Source: G965216695 sp965216695
GTDB taxonomy: Bacteria > Pseudomonadota > Gammaproteobacteria > Pseudomonadales > Azotimanducaceae
Direction of reading: 5' to 3'
Assembly (NCBI GenBank): GCA_965216695.1
Contig: OZ244212.1
Coordinates: 1,798,001-1,862,000 of the forward strand
DNA length: 64,000 nucleotides
Below the pieces are notes generated by a model. It searched no databases and was not told the DNA's origin. It saw nothing but the letters and a program-made list of their open reading frames with translations. The position numbers were made by a program, and so were the translations under genes. Positions 26,606 through 34,812 of this stretch are shown piece after piece. Position 1 is the stretch's first letter. Each line of letters opens with the position of its first letter.

Positions 26606-27508
26606 CTACACTCTTGAAGACCGACGCACGGTTCGATCGAGCAATGTCTCTGGCGGGATGGCTACGGCTCGCATATCGCGCCACGGATCCGCTTTCGCCG
26701 CGAGCCTGCGAAACATGTTGCTGACGCTCCACGAACTCCCGTTCACCCGACGCCGTTTCAATTCCGACCAATCGATTGGCGTCGATACCGTCGCGCCCGC
26801 TGTCGCGCGAACCGAGTACGGCGCAACAATAGTCTGAGAATAGTTGTTTCTGGTGGTATCTACATAAACCGCGTGACCACGTTTGCTGCGCAGGTGCTCC
26901 GTGGTTGTAATCATGGGTACGCGTTCGCACAAACGCCGGCCGATCACTTCCACCCAAGGCTTCAGCTCCTCGTAGGTCATGGAAGGAAGCACGGGCACAT
27001 GCACGTGTAAGCCGTTTCGGCCACTGGTCTTCACGAACGACGGTACACGCAACCGGTCGAGAATTTCCTTCAACGCAAATGCACACGCTCGCACTCGCTC
27101 GAACTCATCCAACACCGGATCGAGATCAAACACGAGTTGGTCGGGACACTGTAGATGATCAACCAATGCCGTCGTAACGTGGAACTCCACTACGTTTTGA
27201 TTGGCGAGGTAGGTCAGATCGGCTTCCTCATCCACCGTCGCCATCACGACATCCGGACCGGAATCATGGCTCCTCGGCACACTGGTGCGCTTGATGTAAC
27301 TCGGGAAGTAAGTCGGTGCATGTTTGCGAAAAAACTTGTCGCTATCAACGCCGTCAGGACATTGCACCAACGTCACCGGACGGTTGATCACGTGCGGCAA
27401 AAGGTAGCCGGAAATGCGTTGATAGTAGCGTATCAACGCCCCTTTTGTGATCTGCGCCTGCGAGAACATGAGCTTCTCTACATGCGTGAGCTTTGGTTGA
27501 GGTTCCAC
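26606..27508 (-). CDS. LigD-type DNA polymerase/primase domain protein, stand-alone
   Basis: 300 residues matching the polymerase domain of bacterial DNA ligase D: LTHVEKLMFSQAQITKGALIRYY at the N-terminus (seen in parts), the metal-binding FDLDPV near residue 130, KTSGRNGLHVHVP near 160 and KRGHAVYVDTTRNNYSQT near 208. In end joining this archaeo-eukaryotic-primase-like fold fills gaps and adds nucleotides. Neither a ligase domain, a phosphoesterase domain nor a Ku gene is in this window, so it is an isolated polymerase domain. GTG start with AGGAG just upstream. Confidence 0.88.
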   Translation of the reverse strand: MEPQPKLTHVEKLMFSQAQITKGALIRYYQRISGYLLPHVINRPVTLVQCPDGVDSDKFFRKHAPTYFPSYIKRTSVPRSHDSGPDVVMATVDEEADLTYLANQNVVEFHVTTALVDHLQCPDQLVFDLDPVLDEFERVRACAFALKEILDRLRVPSFVKTSGRNGLHVHVPVLPSMTYEELKPWVEVIGRRLCERVPMITTTEHLRSKRGHAVYVDTTRNNYSQTIVAPYSVRATAGATVSTPIDWSELKRRRVNGSSWSVSNMFRRLAAKADPWRDMRAVAIPPETLLDRTVRRSSRV

Positions 27509-27612
27509 GCGCTCCTCTCAGGCTATTGCACCATTTTACAACCTAGGGCGGCGAAACTACTTCGGATATACGTACATTCCCTAAGCCTCTGCACTACTCG
27601 TCAGCGTTTCAT

Positions 27613-29622
27613 GTGGATGGGTTTGCGCTACCATCTCCAGCGCACGGAACACGTGAGCACGCCCGATTGGCTACTGCACATCACCAACTGTTCGGTTATA
27701 GCGTCATGTTTCTTTCCTTGTGCATCGTTGCCGCATGCACCGGCGCACATGACACCACTGGCCCGGCGAGTGCGCCAAACCCGCTAACAGATGTATCCGG
27801 TCAACCCGGTGCGTACGTTTACCAACAGCGTTGCGCGGGTTGTCACGAAAAGAGTCGCGCCAGCGCTACCGAGTACTACCCCGAGCTTACTGCGCTCGCC
27901 CAGTCGCTCGCGCCGCTTGGGATGGCCAAGGCCGTCTTGTCAGGGAAGTTCGATCGCGCGGGCGAGATTGGCGGCGTGCCAATTCCGGTGATGCCGGCGC
28001 ATGACCATCTGGCCAACGAGACGATCGCCGACGTCGTTAACTACATCTATGAGCACGCAGAGGAACGGGCATCGCCGATTACCGCGGAGGACGTCGCGCG
28101 TCTACGCGCCGAGCGTCCATCCGCTGGTACGTACCTTACCGATGATCAGTATCAACTTGCCGATCGGATATTTCACGAACGCTGCGTCAGTTGCCACGGA
28201 GTAGACCGTCACGGCCGATCCGGTGCAGCGCTCCACCGTTGGGCAATGCAGGAACGCGGTGACGAAGCACTCAAGACGATCATTCACTTCGGTACGTCGT
28301 GGGGTATGCCCAACTGGGGTACTGCAGATCAGTTGTCGCCGGAAGACATCGCGCTCCTCGCACGCTACCTCCAACTGCCGCCGTCCAAACCCAGGCCTTT
28401 CGGCTGGCGCGAGATCGTTGGCAGCTGGTGGGTGGACGATGCATACAAGACCGGAATCCCTGAGACAAATCGGCGCAATGGACTGTCCACGAAGGACCTG
28501 TTCGTCTCGCTACTCCACGATTCCCATCAGATTGCACTTTTCGATGCAGAGCAGCGAAGCCTGATCGCGTTCGTCGACGGGATCGTAGCCCCCCAGCAGA
28601 TCGATCGCTCTACCGACGGACGTATTCTGTACGTGGTTACGCGCGGCGCTGAAATCTACGCCGTCGATCTGGAAGCTCAACCCATACGTATATTCGCAAG
28701 CACAAAAGCCGGTTTCGAGGGCGGTGTGGTCGCCGTACATCCATCAGACGACGCACAAACGATTCTCGTTGGTGCCAAGTGGCCTTCACAAGCTGTTGCC
28801 TTCGCAAAGAACACTCTCGAACCGCAACAACGTTACGACGTAAGCGCCGGAGGACCGGTCGCCGAATCTGCCGTGACTCACATTGCACCACTGAACGAAG
28901 CGGATCGCTTCGTGATCAGCACACAGGATCGGGGCCAGTTTCATCTGGTTGGACCAGGTCATCCTCCATCACAGGTTCTGGACGGCGCACCGTTTCTTCG
29001 ATCGGGATCACCGGACACAAGCGGTCGGTACTTGCTTACGCCAACGGACGATTCAAAAGTTGTGGTGTTCGACATGACCACGGAAAGCGTATCCGCAATT
29101 CTGGCGGTTGCCGGACTTGTCGGCGGCTCGTCAGGCACCGCGTACAGCGTCGAGACCGACACCCGATGGACCGCGAGCAGCCTCGGCAGCAATACAATTG
29201 TTTCGCTCAGCACGCGCGGGGCACCCCACACGTGGTCCATCGCGGAGGCGATCGACGTCGGTGCCGGTTCGATCACCATCGCTAGCCATCAAAACTCTCC
29301 CCACGTGTTGGTCGACTTCCCGCTACACCAGTATCGGAATCACAGCAGATCCATTGGGGTGCTGAACAAATCCTCTCTCACCGAAGGTGCGAGACTGCTA
29401 CCCGTGGTGGACTGGGCTGGCCTCGGCGACGAGGAATTCGCCCGCGCCATCCATCCCCAGTTCAACGCCGACGGAACGGCCATATGGATCACGGTCTGGA
29501 ATCGACAAGACCGGCGTGCCGCAATCGTCGTCCTCAACGCGCAGTCGCTCGAAGTAATCGACGTGATCGACGACGTCCGTTTACGGACACCCACTCGTAC
29601 GTTCTTCTCCCCCGCCGGTTAA
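27613..29622 (+). CDS. Two-haem cytochrome c fused to a cytochrome cd1-like propeller
   Basis: 669 residues. Two c-type haem sites, CAGCH (74-78) and CVSCH (191-195), each sit in a small cytochrome domain. From about residue 290 the sequence follows the d1 propeller of nitrite reductase NirS almost strand by strand: DLFVSLLHDSHQIALFD, KWPSQAVAF, APFLRSGSPDTSGRYLLT, and the end VIDDVRLRTPTRTFF. But the d1 iron ligand His and both catalytic His of NirS are replaced (Gln328, about Gly504, Ser523). It is thus probably not a nitrite reductase. Export seems to use a lipoprotein-like segment (SLCIVAAC); an ATG at 27706 directly before it is an alternative start. Confidence 0.85.
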   Translation: MDGFALPSPAHGTREHARLATAHHQLFGYSVMFLSLCIVAACTGAHDTTGPASAPNPLTDVSGQPGAYVYQQRCAGCHEKSRASATEYYPELTALAQSLAPLGMAKAVLSGKFDRAGEIGGVPIPVMPAHDHLANETIADVVNYIYEHAEERASPITAEDVARLRAERPSAGTYLTDDQYQLADRIFHERCVSCHGVDRHGRSGAALHRWAMQERGDEALKTIIHFGTSWGMPNWGTADQLSPEDIALLARYLQLPPSKPRPFGWREIVGSWWVDDAYKTGIPETNRRNGLSTKDLFVSLLHDSHQIALFDAEQRSLIAFVDGIVAPQQIDRSTDGRILYVVTRGAEIYAVDLEAQPIRIFASTKAGFEGGVVAVHPSDDAQTILVGAKWPSQAVAFAKNTLEPQQRYDVSAGGPVAESAVTHIAPLNEADRFVISTQDRGQFHLVGPGHPPSQVLDGAPFLRSGSPDTSGRYLLTPTDDSKVVVFDMTTESVSAILAVAGLVGGSSGTAYSVETDTRWTASSLGSNTIVSLSTRGAPHTWSIAEAIDVGAGSITIASHQNSPHVLVDFPLHQYRNHSRSIGVLNKSSLTEGARLLPVVDWAGLGDEEFARAIHPQFNADGTAIWITVWNRQDRRAAIVVLNAQSLEVIDVIDDVRLRTPTRTFFSPAG

Positions 29623-29710
29623 CCGGCCGACCCAGCATAATCCGTGCGTTAGCTACGGGCTTCCCCTAGTTGCCCGACCACATCGACGTTGCGCACAGTA
29701 CGACAAACTC

Positions 29711-30280
29711 ATGGGAGAATGGCTGTTGAGCGGTAGCAGAACACTCTGGAAGGTATCTGTAATCGCATTGGTCTGTTGCATCCAGGGATGCGCAACGCCA
29801 ATGCAATCCGGTTCCGATTGCGTTGTTGATCGCATATACTTCGACGCAAGAACGACGTACGCCTGGCGGTCCGCAGAAAAGGTCTCGTACAAAGACGATA
29901 CCGGATACGTGAGCCCTCTGATTCTCGATGCGCTGGTTCAGGGTATCGATGACGCGCTTCAGCGCAAGGGGCTACAAAAAGCAACAAGCAATCCGGATAT
30001 GGAAATCGCGGTAGACCTGACGATACGCCGGGAGCTGCGGTCCATCACGCAGTCAACCACAGCATGCTCAGGCCTCGGATGCTGGGAAGTTGTCGGAATG
30101 GAATCGGGCGCACAGTACAACGTAGTTACCGTGGGGTTCCTTGCACTGGACGTCTACGCCGAAAACAAAGCGGTTTGGCGTAGCTGGGTCGAGCGCAACC
30201 TGTACCCGAGCGAACGCGACAACTATACCCAGGTACTGGACGCTGCTGTAGCCGCGCTCACTAAACCTTTTCCACCTTAA
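29711..30280 (+). CDS. DUF4136-type lipoprotein
   Basis: 189 residues with a clear lipoprotein signal (VSVIALVCCIQGCATP, lipobox Cys near 28). The mature part has the DUF4136 layout: FDARTTYAWRS, LILDALVQGIDDALQRKGLQ, DMEIAVDLTIRRELRS and GFLALDVYAENKAVWRSW. The family is widespread in proteobacterial envelopes and has no known function. It lies 88 bases after the cd1-like gene and 15 before the NqrC-like gene on the same strand. Confidence 0.8.
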   Translation: MGEWLLSGSRTLWKVSVIALVCCIQGCATPMQSGSDCVVDRIYFDARTTYAWRSAEKVSYKDDTGYVSPLILDALVQGIDDALQRKGLQKATSNPDMEIAVDLTIRRELRSITQSTTACSGLGCWEVVGMESGAQYNVVTVGFLALDVYAENKAVWRSWVERNLYPSERDNYTQVLDAAVAALTKPFPP

Positions 30281-30295
30281 CGTCTGCACGTACGT

Positions 30296-31123
30296 ATGGT
30301 GAACGCGCCAGCTTCCCGGCCGAATACGAAACGTAGCCAAAGCACCGGGAAGACGATACTCGTTGCAGTTCTGGTGGCACTTGCGTGCGGCACACTGGTA
30401 TCACTGCTGTCTGTGCAACTGGAACCCCGGCAGACTGCGAATCGGCAACGGGCGGCCCGCGATACACTCACCACCATACTCGCAAATCAGCCCGGGATCG
30501 AAACGGCTCTTGCGGGCGTGCAACGCGATCGCATTCGCAGCTATGTGATCGAACTGGATCGCGGCTGTTTCGATCACGCAGCCGATCCAGCCTCGTTCGA
30601 TCTGGATCGCGCGCTTACGGATCGAAGACTGGGTAAGCCACTTACCGCACCGCACGACATCGCATCGATATCGTTTCGTCCCAAGCAGATGCTCGTCCAC
30701 TTCGTGCGAGACAGCGAACAAACACTTTTGATCGTGCTGCCGGTCTACGGGACCGGGTACGCATCAAAATTGAAAGGGTATCTGTCGCTTCACGGCGACG
30801 GCGCTACGGTCGAGTCGCTGCACTTCTTCGAGCATGGAGAAACCCCGGGCATTGGCGCGCGTATTGCAAACCCGGAATGGCCGTCCGCGTGGCGCAACAA
30901 GCGCGTCTACGATAGCGCCGGCATTGTACGTCTCGGCGTCGCAACCCGGGCTTCGGCGTCCAGAGCGGATAGCGTGTTGCACGAAATCGACGCAATGACG
31001 GGCGCGACAAAGACCGGTGAGGGCGTGACCAACCTGTTGCGGTTCTGGCTGGGCGAACAGGGTTACGGTCCGTTGCTGCGAAACCTCGCCGGAAGCGTCA
31101 GCTGCGTTCAGTTCACCCATTGA
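30296..31123 (+). CDS. Orphan NqrC-like FMN-binding protein
   Basis: 275 residues. One membrane helix (about 20-40) is followed by a periplasmic FMN-binding domain. The pattern of NqrC, the subunit of Na+-pumping NADH:quinone reductase that carries covalent FMN, is seen: GYASKLKGYLSLHGDGATV, FFEHGETPGIGARI near 177-190 and the flavinylation motif MTGATKTGEGV (234-244), whose second Thr (238) should receive FMN from an ApbE-type transferase. The other nqr genes and ApbE are absent from the window. Here it may link quinol or flavin electrons to the neighbouring cytochromes; that role is inferred. Confidence 0.88.
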   Translation: MVNAPASRPNTKRSQSTGKTILVAVLVALACGTLVSLLSVQLEPRQTANRQRAARDTLTTILANQPGIETALAGVQRDRIRSYVIELDRGCFDHAADPASFDLDRALTDRRLGKPLTAPHDIASISFRPKQMLVHFVRDSEQTLLIVLPVYGTGYASKLKGYLSLHGDGATVESLHFFEHGETPGIGARIANPEWPSAWRNKRVYDSAGIVRLGVATRASASRADSVLHEIDAMTGATKTGEGVTNLLRFWLGEQGYGPLLRNLAGSVSCVQFTH

Positions 31124-31217
31124 CGATCGCCCATAACTTTCTTCAGTACGGAAACTACGGATACAGCTCCTCCGTGCGCATACTAAAGTGAGCAAGAACG
31201 GACTTTTTGGACGCAAT

Positions 31218-32108
31218 ATGGATACGCCTTTTCAGAGTGTGCTCGCAATCATCCAAGAACGCGAGGATGTTCAGTCAGTATTGCACCGATCATTCGCACT
31301 TGCCGCTGAACAAGGCGCAGTGCATGCAGTGCGGGTGGTCTACGAGGGCGTCGCCGATCTGACGACCCAGCACGTAGAACAGTCCCAGAAGCTCAAAAAG
31401 TTCATACTGCACGCGGAAAACGCCGCGCTCCATGACGCGCTGGACGCCGCGCGATCATGCGGACAACCAGCGGACGCCGTAGCGGTCTGGAATCGTCGCA
31501 TTTGGGAGGGCGCAATTCACGCGGCGGATCGCATCGACGCGGACATTATCGTCAAAGCGTGCCGCGATCCCGGCCCGAAGGGCCCATTCTCTCGAACACC
31601 CGACGATTGGAATCTGCTACGCCACTCCAAACATCCGGTGCTGTTGGTGCAACGTGAGCGGTGGCCTGCACAACCCACGGTTGTTGCCGCAATCGATGCG
31701 TTCGATGAAACACACGCATCACTTAGCCGACGCATCCTGACCACGGCAAAAGCCGCAACTACACGGTTGGGCGGGCGCTTACACATCGTCTCCGCGTTTC
31801 CCGCTCTGGAACGCTGGGTAAGCCACCTCGACCGGTCGCGTACTTACCGCAAAATGATCGAAGACATCGAGAACGACATTCGTCGAACCGTTGGCGATAT
31901 CAGCAATGCGGTAGGTCTTCACGACTATGAGCTGCATGTCGTCGAAGGTTCACATCGAGCGATTCTCAGTCACACGCTCCATACACTCGACACGGACCTC
32001 TTGGTGGTCGGGACGAAAGCTCGCCGCGGCATTGAAGGCGCCGCAATGGGCAATACGAGTGAACGCCTGATCCATGGCGTGGAGTGCGATGTGCTCGCCG
32101 TCCCGTGA
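31218..32108 (+). CDS. Tandem universal stress protein (UspE-like)
   Basis: 296 residues from ATG 31218; an in-frame GTG at 31188 would add 10. Two Usp domains are seen: the first is worn (SVLAIIQEREDVQSVLHR, HPVLLVQRE), the second more complete with VVAAIDAFDETHASLS and the nucleotide-loop region VVGTKARRGIEGAAMGNTSERL, ending CDVLAVP. Paired-domain Usp proteins help survival in growth arrest or low oxygen. It directly precedes another usp gene that is broken by an insertion element. Confidence 0.85.
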   Translation: MDTPFQSVLAIIQEREDVQSVLHRSFALAAEQGAVHAVRVVYEGVADLTTQHVEQSQKLKKFILHAENAALHDALDAARSCGQPADAVAVWNRRIWEGAIHAADRIDADIIVKACRDPGPKGPFSRTPDDWNLLRHSKHPVLLVQRERWPAQPTVVAAIDAFDETHASLSRRILTTAKAATTRLGGRLHIVSAFPALERWVSHLDRSRTYRKMIEDIENDIRRTVGDISNAVGLHDYELHVVEGSHRAILSHTLHTLDTDLLVVGTKARRGIEGAAMGNTSERLIHGVECDVLAVP

Positions 32109-32410
32109 TCGAAATAACTACGCCGCAAGCAACGTACCGCGGACCAACACAACCCAACCAAAGGACTGAGTAATGGCATACGAATCGATTCTAGTCGCGG
32201 TCGATTTAACCGACGAGGCCGACGAAGTGCTTGAAGCAGCAATCAACCTGGCAGACGGGAAGGTCGAGAAATTGACGCTCGTAACTGTCGTTCGGCCCAT
32301 CGTGCAGACGTATGGAAGTATGGACTGGGGTTCGTTGACCGGCGTAGATTTCGAAGAGAAAGCGCTGCAACAAACCAAAGCGCGGACGCTGGATTTGGCG
32401 AGGCGTCACG

Positions 32411-32419
32411 GCATCGCGG
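32411..32419 (+). repeat. Target site duplication, left copy
   Basis: GCATCGCGG, repeated exactly at the right end of the element. It lies within the usp codons for Gly-Ile-Ala. Confidence 0.88.
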
Positions 32420-33738
32420 GTGGTGTAACGTATTTTCTGTAAATTGCTGAAGGCTCAAAAGAGCTGAGCCATCCGGTTATCCTTTCGAAAGCGAATGTGG
32501 TGTTTGCAAACGAGAGGAAACAGAAATGGCTCAGCGAGCAGAGAATAGATCGATTGGCGACGCATTGGAATTGCTGAAAGACCATGGCTTCGACGGACTG
32601 GCCGACGCGGTGACGGTGTTGATGAACGCGGCGATGGTTGCCGAACGAAGCGAGTACCTGGGCGCGGCGCCCTACGAGCGCAGCGCGGCCAGGGCGGGCT
32701 ACGCCAACGGGTTTAAGGGCAAGACCGTTAAGACCCGATTGGGCGAGTTGCCACTGAAAGTGCCGCAAACCCGGGATTGCGAGTTCTACCCGCAAAGCCT
32801 GGAGAAAGGCCTGCGCTCGGAACGCGCGTTGCTGCTGTCGATCGCTGAGATGTACGTGCAAGGGGTCTCAACCCGGCGCGTAAAGAAGATCGTTGAAGAA
32901 CTCTGCGGGATGGAGGTGAGCTCTGCCCAAGTCTCTCGAGCAGCGCAAGAACTCGACGAGATGCTGATGGCGTGGCGGGAGCGACAGTTAGGCAGTTATC
33001 GATACATTGTGCTGGACGCACGATATGAGAAGGTGCGCCAAGGTGGCCAAGTACTCGACGCGGCCGTGTTGATTGCCTGTGGTGTCGGTGCAGACGGCCA
33101 CAGAGACGTTCTCGGTTGTTCGGTTTCACTGTCTGAAGCCGAAGTGCACTGGCGAGCGTTTCTTACGGAGCTGAAAGACCGCGGCCTGCACGGTGTCCAG
33201 CTGATCGTGAGCGACGCGCATGAAGGGCTCAAAGCGGCTCGACAAGCGGTATTTCCGAGCGTCCCCTGGCAGCGTTGCCAATTTCATTTGCAGCAGAATG
33301 CCGGGCAGTATGTGCCGACGCAGGCCATGCGGAGTCAGGTGGCTGCGGATATCCGTGCCATCTTCAATGCACCGGATCTGGATGAGGCCAATCGTTTGCT
33401 GGAAAAGCTGATCAAGAAACATGAGACGAAGGCGCCGCAACTGGCGGCGTGGGCCGAAGAGAATTTGCCAGAAGGTTTTACGGTGTTCAGTCTGCCATCA
33501 AATCACCGGCGGCGCCTGAGAACGACGAATCTGATCGAACGGCTGAACGAAGAGATCCGACGGCGCACGCGCGTAGCGCGGCTATTCCCGAATGAGGCGT
33601 CTTGTTTACGTTTGGTGAGCGCTGTGTTGATGGAGATTGCGGAAGATTGGCAGACCGCCGACAAACGGTATCTGTCGTTCCAGAATCAGGCAGCCGTCGA
33701 GGGATAGCCGAAATTTACAGAAGAAATGTTGCTCAATC
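32420..33738 (+). mobile_element. IS256-family insertion sequence, 1319 bp
   Basis: The element lies between two copies of GCATCGCGG (32411-32419 and 33739-33747), the 9-base target duplication. Its ends are imperfect inverted repeats, GTGGTGTAACGTATTTTCTG on the left and GATTGAGCAACATTTCTTCT on the reversed right, sharing a core TTCTGTAAATT. The single transposase gene fills most of the length. An intact duplication and an intact transposase frame point to a fairly recent insertion. The exact boundary could shift by one base. Confidence 0.9.
32526..33707 (+). CDS. IS256-family transposase
   Basis: 393 residues, full length for the family. The DDE catalytic positions are seen in YIVLDARYEKVR, LIVSDAHEGLKAA and NLIERLNEEIRRRTRV, with the RCQFHLQQN motif between the second Asp and the Glu. 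The N-terminal part (GFKGKTVKTRLGELPLKVPQ) is the usual DNA-binding region of mutator-type transposases. GAGGAAA precedes the ATG. No frameshift or stop is seen, so it should be active. Confidence 0.96.
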   Translation: MAQRAENRSIGDALELLKDHGFDGLADAVTVLMNAAMVAERSEYLGAAPYERSAARAGYANGFKGKTVKTRLGELPLKVPQTRDCEFYPQSLEKGLRSERALLLSIAEMYVQGVSTRRVKKIVEELCGMEVSSAQVSRAAQELDEMLMAWRERQLGSYRYIVLDARYEKVRQGGQVLDAAVLIACGVGADGHRDVLGCSVSLSEAEVHWRAFLTELKDRGLHGVQLIVSDAHEGLKAARQAVFPSVPWQRCQFHLQQNAGQYVPTQAMRSQVAADIRAIFNAPDLDEANRLLEKLIKKHETKAPQLAAWAEENLPEGFTVFSLPSNHRRRLRTTNLIERLNEEIRRRTRVARLFPNEASCLRLVSAVLMEIAEDWQTADKRYLSFQNQAAVEG

Positions 33739-33747
33739 GCATCGCGG
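33739..33747 (+). repeat. Target site duplication, right copy
   Basis: GCATCGCGG directly after the right inverted repeat; deletion of the element with this copy restores the usp frame. Confidence 0.88.
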
Positions 33748-33972
33748 AGGAACGCGTGGAGGTGAGCCTCGGCACACCCGCAATGGAAATTCGCGACCGC
33801 GCCAAACACCATGACTGCGACGTGATCGTTATCGGCACGCACAGCCGCCGCGGCCTCGGACTGCTGCTTGGATCAACCGCCAACGGCGTGCTGCACGGCA
33901 CACCCTGCGACGTGTTGGCTGTCTGCGTCGGTTCACCCGATTCTTCACCGCGGTAAGCCGGTAACTCCCGAA

Positions 33973-34812
33973 ATGGCAGCCATTCATGCCGCACGTGCGC
34001 TAGTTGCCTTGATAGCCGCTATTCCCTTGGCAGCGGTCGCTGCCGAGACCAGCACCCAATGCGTAGCGTGCCACGCCGACAAATCAAACGCAGGTTCCGA
34101 CACTTGGCGTGCCCACAAGGACACAACGTGCGCTACTTGTCATGGCGATGTACCTGGACATCTTCACGATCCCGCCCAAGCGGCTAGACTTATTACGTTC
34201 ACGGACGAACCGGCTAATGTCCGAGCCGCGGCATGCGCGAGCTGCCACACCGCCCAAAAAACACCCAGCGGCGCGCACCATCAATCCGAAGTGGCATGCA
34301 ACCAATGTCACAACGTTCACACGCCACCCGAGGCCGGGCCGATCGGGGAATTTCACAACGCGGCGGCGAGCACCAAGCTATGCCAAACGTGCCATCACTC
34401 TGTGTTTTCCGAGTTTCTGTTCAACGAAACGCACAGACTACTGGAAGGCACCGTGAGCTGTACCGACTGTCATGATCCCCACGCCGCAAAGCCTGTTACT
34501 GCGCTCGGCACCCAGCACAGTGACGTCTGCGCTAAGTGCCACACTACCGCCAGCGGCCCCTTTCTGTTTGAGCATGCAGCGTCTCGCGTTGAGGGTTGTA
34601 CCGCATGCCACGCACCACACGGCAGCCCGAACAGACATCTACTTAGGCATCAGAACGTCGCCGAACTCTGTTTCGCCTGTCACGCCGACGTGCCGCAGTT
34701 TCACGTAGGGTTCGCGCCATCAGGGCCGTCACGATTCGGTTTGAATACTGTGTGCACGAACTGCCACGTTGCAGTGCACGGCTCGAATCTGAGCCAAGCG
34801 CTATTAAGGTGA
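33973..34812 (+). CDS. Decahaem cytochrome c, MtrA/DmsE type
   Basis: 279 residues with signal peptide (ALVALIAAIPLAAVAA) and exactly ten CxxCH sites: CVACH, CATCH, CASCH, CNQCH, CQTCH, CTDCH, CAKCH, CTACH, CFACH and CTNCH. Size, haem number and the next gene place it in the MtrA/DmsE/PioA family, periplasmic wires that plug into an outer-membrane barrel and carry electrons to or from the cell outside. The ATG at 33973 starts the signal peptide. Its TGA overlaps the GTG of the barrel gene (GTGA), as expected for a tightly matched pair. Confidence 0.95.
   Translation: MAAIHAARALVALIAAIPLAAVAAETSTQCVACHADKSNAGSDTWRAHKDTTCATCHGDVPGHLHDPAQAARLITFTDEPANVRAAACASCHTAQKTPSGAHHQSEVACNQCHNVHTPPEAGPIGEFHNAAASTKLCQTCHHSVFSEFLFNETHRLLEGTVSCTDCHDPHAAKPVTALGTQHSDVCAKCHTTASGPFLFEHAASRVEGCTACHAPHGSPNRHLLRHQNVAELCFACHADVPQFHVGFAPSGPSRFGLNTVCTNCHVAVHGSNLSQALLR

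Larger units (their letters stand above)
32173..33956 (+). pseudogene. Universal stress protein gene split by an IS256-family element
   Basis: The 5' part (32173-32419) encodes MAYESILVAVDLTDEADEVL and runs to RRHGIA; the 3' part (33748-33956) continues EERVEVSLGTPAMEIRD and IVIGTHSRRGLGLLLGSTAN. Removing the element and one copy of the 9-base duplication restores an unbroken frame of 151 codons, the usual size of a single-domain UspA. Interrupted, the 5' part ends in a short read-through tail (GGVTYFL). The gene is therefore intact in history and recently broken. Its place before the decahaem cytochrome gene means the insertion may also cut transcription of that operon. Confidence 0.93.

Noticed and set aside
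27613..29622. Functional nitrite reductase NirS
   Set aside because: The iron-ligand and catalytic histidines of the d1 pocket are replaced and no d1 assembly genes are adjacent.
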